Below are positions 46,866-53,058 of a stretch of DNA of 64,000 nucleotides, one piece after another (the stretch's first letter is position 1; every line of letters begins with the position of its first letter). This stretch comes from Halorussus lipolyticus. Its GTDB lineage: Archaea; Halobacteriota; Halobacteria; Halobacteriales; Haladaptataceae. The notes beneath the pieces are model-generated. The model worked only from the letters and a program-made list of their open reading frames with translations, had not been told where the DNA came from and did not search any database. The stretch is from contig NZ_CP119804.1 in assembly GCF_029338375.1 (NCBI RefSeq), positions 62,001 through 126,000 on the forward strand, given 5' to 3'. The position numbers and the translations under genes are program-made.

Positions 46866-47828
46866 ATGCCGCGACGACGCGACTACGCCATCGACCACCG
46901 CCTGAGCGACGAGGACGAGAACATCCACAGCGTGTGGGACAACAGCCTCGACCCCGCCCTCACGGTCGAACCGGGTGACGTGGTGCGCTTCGAGTGCCGG
47001 GACGCGGTGGACCGGCAGGTGGACGTCCAGACCACCGCCGAGGAGGTCCCCGACATCAGTTTCGACCCAGTGCATCCCCTGACGGGGCCGGTCGCCGTGG
47101 AGGGTGCCCGACCCGGCGACGTGCTGGAAGTCGAACTGCTGGACCTCCAGCACAAAGGGTGGGGCTACACCGCGTTCTGGCCCAGCGAGATGGAGTTGGG
47201 CCTGCTTCCCGACGATTTCGAGGACCCCGGTCTCCACGTCTGGGACTTGGAGGGCGAGGTAGGCCACTTCGTGGACGGCATCGAGGTCCCACTGGACCCC
47301 TTCCCCGGCGTCATCGGAGTCGCGCCGGAGGCAGAGGGCGAACACGACACGCTCCCGCCGCGGTCGGTGGGCGGGAACATGGACGTCAAGCACATGACCG
47401 CGGGTTCGACGGTCTATCTCCCCGTCGAGGTCGAAGACGCCCTGTTCAGCGTCGGGGACTGTCACGCGGCGCAGGGCGACGGCGAGGTCTGTGTGACGGG
47501 CGTCGAAGCGCCGATGTTCGTGACGGCCCGCTTCGACGTGCGCTCGGAGATGGACATCGACCAACCCCAGTTCGAGACCCGCGGGCCGTTCACCCCGACC
47601 GGCCACGACGAACCGATGTACGGCACGACGGGCATCAGCGACGACCTGATGGAGGCGACGAAGAAGGCGGTCAGGCACATGATAGCCCACCTGCACGAGG
47701 AGCGCGGTCTCTCTCGGGGCGAGGCCTACCTCCTCTGTTCGGCGGCGGTGGATTTGAAGATTAGCGAAGTCGTGGACGCGCCCAACTGGACCGTCTCGGC
47801 GTACCTGCCCGAGAGCATCTTCCCGTGA
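46866..47828 (+). CDS. Acetamidase/formamidase family protein
   Basis: A 320-residue FmdA_AmdA family amidase. Conserved blocks: AIDHRLSDEDENIHSVWDNS, PLTGPVAVEGARPGDVLEVE, the metal-linked GGNMDVKHMTAGSTVYLPV, and VGDCHAAQGDGEVCVTGVE. The family hydrolyses formamide or acetamide to ammonia and the acid with a metal centre. It matches the usual length of 300-330 residues. It is followed, converging, by a small zinc-finger gene. The amide substrate is unknown. Confidence 0.92.
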   Translation: MPRRRDYAIDHRLSDEDENIHSVWDNSLDPALTVEPGDVVRFECRDAVDRQVDVQTTAEEVPDISFDPVHPLTGPVAVEGARPGDVLEVELLDLQHKGWGYTAFWPSEMELGLLPDDFEDPGLHVWDLEGEVGHFVDGIEVPLDPFPGVIGVAPEAEGEHDTLPPRSVGGNMDVKHMTAGSTVYLPVEVEDALFSVGDCHAAQGDGEVCVTGVEAPMFVTARFDVRSEMDIDQPQFETRGPFTPTGHDEPMYGTTGISDDLMEATKKAVRHMIAHLHEERGLSRGEAYLLCSAAVDLKISEVVDAPNWTVSAYLPESIFP

Positions 47829-47837
47829 CGAGTGGGG

Positions 47838-48077
47838 TCAGTCGTCCGTCATCGAACGCTCGCCGGACTGCCCGGTGATGGACGAACACCGGCCACAGAT
47901 GTCGAGTTCGCGCCGTTCGGCCTCGGTTCGGTCGAGGACTTGCGACGGGTCCGAGGCAAACGCGCTCTCCTCGTTTATCGACCCACAGAGGCTGGCGGTG
48001 TTGGCGTCGTTCGGGAGGTGATAATAGCCCGAACCGGCGACCGTGGCCTCGGGGACGACCAGTAGTCCATCGTTCAA
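47838..48077 (-). CDS. Small Cys/His zinc-binding-like protein (79 aa)
   Basis: A 79-residue acidic protein with potential metal ligands in GYYHLPN, SLCGS and a terminal ICGRC, an H-C-CxxC arrangement common in haloarchaeal short zinc-finger proteins. There is no in-frame ATG; a TTG start at 48077 overlaps the TGA of the upstream regulator gene (ttga), suggesting translational coupling. Function unknown; the coupling suggests a partner of the winged-helix protein. Confidence 0.65.
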   Translation of the reverse strand: MNDGLLVVPEATVAGSGYYHLPNDANTASLCGSINEESAFASDPSQVLDRTEAERRELDICGRCSSITGQSGERSMTDD

Positions 48078-48451
48078 CTCGTCGCCGAGGTGCAGAACAG
48101 CGACCGGAGGTGCGGTACCTCGTCCTGATGGCTTTCCATGAACGCGACGACCGAGGGAGAACTCCGCTTGCGGACGGTCTTGCTCTGGGCGTCGTACTCA
48201 AGCAGGCCGATGCTCGCCATCTTCGGCAGGTGGTTGTGATGGAGCGAGACGCGAATCTGGGTCTCCAGTTCGGCAGTTACCTCCCCGACGCCGGCGTTCA
48301 TCCGCCCTTCCCAATCGAGAACTTTCCGAGTGAGTTCGTCGAGGGTCACGACTGGGTCGGGGTCTTGGTCGAGAGCGTAGAGGAGGTACCGTCGTCGTCG
48401 GTCCTTCAACAGGTCGAACATGGTCGTCGCCGAGAGGTGTGTCTCTGTCAT
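48074..48451 (-). CDS. Winged-helix regulator, DUF7344-like
   Basis: A 125-residue protein with the haloarchaeal pattern MFDLLKDRRRRYLLYALDQ near the N-terminus, VTLDELTRKVLDWE, then VSLHHNHLPKMASIGLLEYD, typical of the short winged-HTH family (DUF7344 by memory) found in large numbers in haloarchaea. ATG 48451 (MTETHLSATT) matches the family start; the longer frame to 48523 runs into the promoter gap. A DNA-binding role is inferred from the fold. Confidence 0.82.
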   Translation of the reverse strand: MTETHLSATTMFDLLKDRRRRYLLYALDQDPDPVVTLDELTRKVLDWEGRMNAGVGEVTAELETQIRVSLHHNHLPKMASIGLLEYDAQSKTVRKRSSPSVVAFMESHQDEVPHLRSLFCTSATS

Positions 48452-48928
48452 TGGTCTGGCCGTGGGAGCGCTCCGATTATCTCTAGTGGGGGAGTAACAC
48501 ATATCAACCCCCGACATTTTCACACGCTCGTGGATTTACGAGCATTAGAGTGACAAGACGGCGCTGTCTGCTGTAGTTTTCGGAGTGAAAACACGTGCCG
48601 GATTCGATAGCCCACGAACCGCCGTTTGGCGGACTGTCGCCGCTGAAACCTGCCACGGAAGTGGCAGGGAGGCACGCCGTGGCAAGTGGTTGGGACACGA
48701 ACCAACGCGCGTGCCATCCGGATTTAGTATTCCCTCCGGTATCAAGCTTGTGTGATTAACTGAGTAACAGGAATTGGTTTCTCCGGGTGGTGGCGGTCGA
48801 ATCTCCTCGTCGTCCGCGAAACGCGTAGTTGTCGCGGAGACTCGGAGCTACGAGAAGAACAAGTCCTATTGGTCGTGGATGATAATATCTATTGCAACTC
48901 CCGTTTCTGCGGGACGAGGTTGGGACAC
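48452..48928. other. Intergenic region with hairpins and possible transposase relic
   Basis: Several stem-loops occur: gctcgt...acgagc (48529-48544), gttttc-ggagt-gaaaac (48576-48592), ccgcc-gttt-ggcgg (48619-48632), cctgccac-ggaa-gtggcagg (48649-48668) and ggttggg...aaccaac (around 48687-48708). An open plus-strand frame without start codon, 48589-48759, reads GLSPLKPATEVAG ... PPVSSLCD and ends at TAA. It recalls the low-complexity tails of haloarchaeal TnpB-type proteins, but this is a weak impression. The AT-rich gataatatctattg (48880-48893) is probably the promoter of the next gene. Confidence 0.45.
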
Positions 48929-49756
48929 ATGAGTTCGAGCGATTCACACGACAACCGCGACCAAGCAGTCGAATTACTCCAGCAACTCGGGTTGAAGGAG
49001 TACGAGGCAAAGTGTTTTGTCGCGCTCTCCCGCATCCGGGAAGCGACAGCGAAAGAGATAAGCGAGAGTTCCGAGGTCCCCCGAACCCGAGTCTACGACG
49101 CGGTTCGAATCTTGGAGGCCCAAGGACTCGTGGAGGTCCAGCACGGGAGTCCGCAGTTGTTCCGGTCCGTACCGGTCGAGGAGGCCATCGCAACGCTCCG
49201 GGACCAGTACGAATCCCGGTTCGATACGCTCCAAGACGTCATCGAGGACCTCGACCGACCGGCCAAGACCGAAAACGATTCGGTCCACGAAGTGTGGTCG
49301 CTCTCGGGAACGACGGCCACTGCCAATCGGACCCACCGGCTCATCGAGAACGTAGACGAAGAACTGTTCCTGCTCGTCGGGCACCCGAATCTCGTCACCG
49401 ACGACCTGATGGAGAGTCTGGACGACGCGACCGACCGGGGCGTCTCGGTCATCGTCGGGACGGAAGACGAGTCCGTCCGAGACGCGATTAGCGAGCGAGT
49501 GCCCAACGCCGAGGTATTCGTCTCGGAACTCGATTGGCTCAACGGGACAGGGGAGAACGCCAACGACGTGAAAATCGGCCGCGTGCTGTTGGGTGACCGC
49601 TCCACGATTCTCATCAGTTCTATCGAACCCGAGACCGACAAGGAGCGTGCGGTGTACGGTCGCGGTTTCTCGAACGGACTGGTCGTCATCATCCGTCGCT
49701 TGATGTCAACCGGACTGCTTCAATCGGCCGACCCCGGCAAGCAGAACGACGAGTAG
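48929..49756 (+). CDS. TrmB-family transcriptional regulator
   Basis: A 275-residue protein. The N-terminal winged helix (LLQQLGLKEYEAKCFVALSRIREATAKEI; VPRTRVYDAVRILEAQGLVEV) is the TrmB signature. A coiled linker (YESRFDTLQDVIEDLDRP) and an effector domain related to phospholipase-D-like/TrmB C-terminal domains (TANRTHRLIENVDEELFLLVG) follow. TrmB proteins sense sugars or other small molecules. ATG 48929 (MSSSDSHDNRDQ) chosen because the upstream extension to 48869 overlaps AT-rich promoter DNA. Target genes cannot be inferred; the regulated partner may be distant. Confidence 0.9.
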   Translation: MSSSDSHDNRDQAVELLQQLGLKEYEAKCFVALSRIREATAKEISESSEVPRTRVYDAVRILEAQGLVEVQHGSPQLFRSVPVEEAIATLRDQYESRFDTLQDVIEDLDRPAKTENDSVHEVWSLSGTTATANRTHRLIENVDEELFLLVGHPNLVTDDLMESLDDATDRGVSVIVGTEDESVRDAISERVPNAEVFVSELDWLNGTGENANDVKIGRVLLGDRSTILISSIEPETDKERAVYGRGFSNGLVVIIRRLMSTGLLQSADPGKQNDE

Positions 49757-49788
49757 GAGACCGGGGCGAACCCCGGCCGTGACTCGGT

Positions 49789-50019
49789 TCAGGGCCGTCG
49801 CTCGCGGATTCGGTGGTCGGAAACGTCGTACCAGTAGAGGAGACTCGTGATGCTGAACACTCCGACGACGAGTCCGGCCGGGAGAAACTCGAAGACACCC
49901 CGGAACGCCGGACGGAGTTGTGCGATTGCGACGACGAACCCGAGAGCGAGGACGATTACGGTCAGGTACGTCGTGTGCCACGGAATCGACGGCGACAGCG
50001 GATGTAGTTGGCGACGCAT
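49789..50019 (-). CDS. Small two-TM membrane protein (76 aa)
   Basis: A 76-residue protein with helices YLTVIVLALGFVVAIAQL and FLPAGLVVGVFSITSLLYW, then a charged tail HRIRERRP. It starts MRRQLHPLSPSIPWHTT. No known function; such two-helix proteins are common in haloarchaea. Converges with the TrmB gene. Confidence 0.7.
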   Translation of the reverse strand: MRRQLHPLSPSIPWHTTYLTVIVLALGFVVAIAQLRPAFRGVFEFLPAGLVVGVFSITSLLYWYDVSDHRIRERRP

Positions 50020-50155
50020 TTACTCATATCCACACATCCAATAACGTCCGACGTAGCAAGACTGTTCTGGTGGCCGTGCCGACGGGGCGACTGGGCCGAT
50101 TGGGCGGAATCGGACGAATCGAGCGGAAAACGGACAACTCCAGTCGGACGTGCGG

Positions 50156-50311
50156 TTACGATTTCCGTTCGCGCTCCGGTGGGAGTTCGCCGTTCAGTTC
50201 GAGAAGTTGGAGGGCCTGCTGGGTGTGGTAGTTCTTTTCGGCGGTGTCTCCGGTCTCTAACGCCGTCTCTAGTTTCCGCACCGCCTCCCTTCGCCGACGA
50301 TTCGTTCCCAT
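50156..50311 (-). CDS. Small conserved-looking helical protein (51 aa)
   Basis: A 51-residue frame starting MGTNRRRREAVRKLETALET and ending GELPPERERKS, predicted all-helical (KNYHTQQALQLLELNG). Its codon pattern and helix periodicity support a real gene, although it is below common length cut-offs. Function unknown. Confidence 0.6.
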   Translation of the reverse strand: MGTNRRRREAVRKLETALETGDTAEKNYHTQQALQLLELNGELPPERERKS

Positions 50312-50615
50312 CGGTACGACACTCACGCGCCGACGAGCTAACTGTAACCCATCTCAGGGTGACACGCCGAGGACCGGCGACAGTCGCCATCGCGGACCCT
50401 CGAACCGCTGTCGGTATCACGCGGGTCACTCGCCCAGTCTCTCGCCGTCGAGGGTGCTAAATCTATACAAGAGAAAATAAAACAATTTCTAAAGAATTGT
50501 ACACCTGTCTTTTATCGGATTTCCGGCAGGCGTGCGCTCTCGGAGCGCGACCGCTCGGCGGTTCGGCCGCCGAGACGCCCGCCGAACGCTCGCGCCGAGT
50601 CGAGACGCTCTCCCG
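50312..50615. other. Gene-free region with AT-rich palindrome
   Basis: About 300 bp. ACAATT-N7-AATTGT palindrome at 50482-50500 within an AT-rich block (50461-50515), comparable with those at 13202 and 33266. It lies 116 bp past the stop of the DUF3179-linked membrane-protein gene, a plausible terminator. The remaining GC-rich sequence shows no gene. Confidence 0.45.
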
Positions 50616-51221
50616 TCACGCCAGCGCGGGGTCCACCTGCCGACCGACCCACAGCAGACTCCCGACAAGCAGTACCACCGCGGCGGGAATCAGCCACTCG
50701 AACACGGTCAACACCGCGCTCGACGCCTGAATCCCGAAGATGACGAGGACGATGGGGCCGCAACACGCCGCGCCGGACAGCAGGGCCGGAATCCCCGCCA
50801 GCACGCCCGACGAAGACGAACCAATGCCACACGCTTTGGGCTGTCGCCACGCGACGTAGGTCACTGCGAGGTTCAGGCCCACCAACAGCGCGATGGCCAC
50901 CCCGACGAACGTGTTCAGCGAGAACAGATACGTCCCGACGCCGAACTCCACGAGCGCGACTGGCTCGAACGACAGCGCGCTGTTGGCCGGTCGGAAGAAT
51001 CGCCCGAGAGGGTCGTCGGCCACGACGAATCCGAACTCGCCGCCGTTCCGGCCTCCGAACGCGAGGAGGTCGCTGAACCAGAGGTACGCCACCAGATAGG
51101 CGAGGGTAACGCCCCCGAACACCGCCTGCCCGTCGCGCCGACCGAGCGCCGCGCCGATGGCGAATCTGGTCCGCGAGAGGGTCAGAGAAATCGGTCCGCG
51201 CGAGACGTTCTCCGTCGCCAT
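50616..51221 (-). CDS. Polytopic membrane protein with an intramembrane Cys pair
   Basis: A 201-residue protein with six hydrophobic segments; the fourth begins with SGAACCGPIVLVIFG, a Cys-Cys-Gly-Pro motif reminiscent of metal-transporting MerT/copper-type proteins but not diagnostic. The N-terminus MATENVSRGPISLTLSRTRF is cytoplasmic. The ATG at 51219-51221 overlaps the stop of the DUF3179 lipoprotein gene (ATGA), so the two are translationally coupled and probably function together at the membrane. Metal or thiol chemistry is only a guess. Confidence 0.78.
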   Translation of the reverse strand: MATENVSRGPISLTLSRTRFAIGAALGRRDGQAVFGGVTLAYLVAYLWFSDLLAFGGRNGGEFGFVVADDPLGRFFRPANSALSFEPVALVEFGVGTYLFSLNTFVGVAIALLVGLNLAVTYVAWRQPKACGIGSSSSGVLAGIPALLSGAACCGPIVLVIFGIQASSAVLTVFEWLIPAAVVLLVGSLLWVGRQVDPALA

Positions 51222-52384
51222 CACCCGACCAGCCCCGCGTCGGCGTTCGGCGACTCGCTGGCGGACCCGACCAGTTCCGTACTCGGGTAGAACCCCGACC
51301 ACGCGAACCACATCGCGTCGAAGGCGTACACCCGGTCGAGCGGCAGGTTCGCGGGGTCGTAGCTCGTTCCATCGCCCGCGACGACCTGCCCCTGCGCTCC
51401 TTCCTCGCGGCCGAACGACGCGCCCTCTGGGTTCCGGTAGACGTAGCCGGTGTCGAGCGCCGAATCGTAGACCGCCAGATGGGGAGTCCCGCCGACTTCG
51501 CCCGAGAGCAGGCCCTCCTCGCGCAGGACCGACTTGTCGAACGCAATCCGGCCCGAACCGGTCCGCGAACCCATCACGACGCGCTTGTTCGGAAGGCGGC
51601 CGTCCGACCCCAGCGGCGGGAACAGCGGCGAGTCCCGGACGTAGTAGCCGCTCCGGTTCGGGACGTAGGAACCGTAGGGGTCGTTGTCGTAGTTCCGGAC
51701 GTGGCCGGTGTCGGTCGAAAGGACCGCCGTCTCGGGGTGGACCGCCTTCCAGCGGTCCCACGTCGTCCAGACCAGTCGGAACTCCCGCAGGGATTCGCCC
51801 TCGAAGGTGCCCGAAATCGCGGTCGCAAGCACCTGCGGCCACCGGCTATCGGTCTCACGGTCGTACATCACGAGGTTGTTGTTCACCAACTTGCCCGAAA
51901 CGCCGAAGGTCGTCTCGCCGCGCTCGAACCCCATCGCGGTCCCGGTCAGGGGACAGTAGGTGACGGACACCGGTTCGTCGCCAACCACGTCGTTGACGAT
52001 TTCGTGATGGACCAGAATGCGCTGTGGATAGGCCCTGACCTCGCCGTTCCGAACCAGTCCGAACACCACGTCCTCGGGGCGCAGTTCGTCGTCGGCCTTC
52101 CCGGCGTCCCGGAATTTCGGCTCGTCGATGGACGGGATGCCGTCTTTGGGCGGCCCGCCCGAGAGGACCTCCTCACGGAGTTTCTCGAAGTCGTATTCGA
52201 CCGGCAGTCGGTCGTCTGCGACCGGGATGCCCTGTTGGGTCGGTCTGCTCGCCGTGGTCGTCGGTGTCGTCTCCTCGTCGTCCTGCGCACCTGCTCCCGG
52301 TCCTGCTCTGCCGATGCACCCCGCGAACCCCGAGAGCGCGACTCCGGCCGCGGCTACGAACGTCCTCCTCGAACTCCCTTCCAT
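51221..52384 (-). CDS. DUF3179-family lipoprotein
   Basis: A 387-residue exported protein: twin-arginine motif SSRRTFVAAAG, lipobox GFAGC near residue 23, and a Thr/Asp/Glu-rich linker. It then has the DUF3179 domain, with PPKDGIPSIDEPKF, FGLVRNGEVRAYPQRIL, HHEIVNDVV, VTYCPLTGTAMGFER and SGKLVNNNLVMYDR, all hallmarks of this uncharacterised bacterial/archaeal extracellular family. The YCPLTG Cys and downstream His are its most conserved residues. ATG 52384 (MEGSSRRTF) places the Tat motif correctly; an upstream start at 52483 does not. Confidence 0.88.
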   Translation of the reverse strand: MEGSSRRTFVAAAGVALSGFAGCIGRAGPGAGAQDDEETTPTTTASRPTQQGIPVADDRLPVEYDFEKLREEVLSGGPPKDGIPSIDEPKFRDAGKADDELRPEDVVFGLVRNGEVRAYPQRILVHHEIVNDVVGDEPVSVTYCPLTGTAMGFERGETTFGVSGKLVNNNLVMYDRETDSRWPQVLATAISGTFEGESLREFRLVWTTWDRWKAVHPETAVLSTDTGHVRNYDNDPYGSYVPNRSGYYVRDSPLFPPLGSDGRLPNKRVVMGSRTGSGRIAFDKSVLREEGLLSGEVGGTPHLAVYDSALDTGYVYRNPEGASFGREEGAQGQVVAGDGTSYDPANLPLDRVYAFDAMWFAWSGFYPSTELVGSASESPNADAGLVG

Positions 52385-52578
52385 GTGAGTCGGTAGGCCA
52401 CGAGTAAGGTTAACGCTTCTACGGTCGTGGCGCGGAACTGCACACCCGACTGTTTGGAGCGAAGCGGAGGAAATTGGAATCAACGTATTTCAATTTATTG
52501 GCCGAAAACTGGTATATCGTCGGCTCTTACCCTTCGTTACTGACGAGCGGTGGTTTCATACCGGGTACGAGGAATAAT

Positions 52579-52586
52579 GTTTTATG
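52579..52586 (+). promoter_or_regulatory. TATA element of the chemotaxis operon
   Basis: The octamer ttttatgc in an otherwise mixed stretch, 38-45 bp before the cheY start codon. Transcription would begin near 52605, leaving a leader of about 20 nt. It is the only clear promoter-like site before the operon; a second one precedes the transducer gene. Confidence 0.45.
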
Positions 52587-52623
52587 CTATGGAGAGTACT
52601 CGCTAAATGATGGGTAGTATGCC

Positions 52624-52992
52624 ATGAAGACCGGGATTCTCATCGTGGACGACTCGGAGTTCATGCGACAGCGGGTCAAGAGCGCCTTGGCGGACGACGA
52701 GTACCGCATCGTCGCCGAAGCGCCGAACGGAGCGTGGGCCATCCAGAAGTACAAGGAGAACGCCGACGACATCGACTTGATTCTGATGGACATCGTGATG
52801 CGGAAGGCAAACGGCCTGAAGGCCACCGCCGCCATCAAGAAACTGGACGACGACGTGCGGGTCATCATGTGTACCAGCGTCGGCCAGCGCCAGAAGATAC
52901 AGTTGGCCGCGCGGGCCGGGGCCGACGCCTACATCACGAAACCGTTCGAGGACGACGAGCTAACCGACGCCATCGACGGGGTGGTCGCCTGA
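52624..52992 (+). CDS. cheY: Chemotaxis response regulator CheY
   Basis: A 122-residue single receiver domain. Acidic pocket Asp9/Asp10 (LIVDDSE), phosphoacceptor Asp56 (LILMDIVM), Thr84 (MCTSVGQ) and Lys106 (ITKPFE) are all in place. It receives phosphate from CheA. In haloarchaea CheY acts on the archaellum through CheF, which is not encoded in this window. It is first in a cluster of seven chemotaxis genes. A 26-codon frame starting at its stop codon (TGATG, 52992-53072) bridges to cheA. Confidence 0.95.
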   Translation: MKTGILIVDDSEFMRQRVKSALADDEYRIVAEAPNGAWAIQKYKENADDIDLILMDIVMRKANGLKATAAIKKLDDDVRVIMCTSVGQRQKIQLAARAGADAYITKPFEDDELTDAIDGVVA

Positions 52993-53058
52993 TGGACGAG
53001 CGACCGACTCCCGGCGTGAGCGACCGCCAGCGGCGAGTCACGTCGCGGGGGTGCCGGT

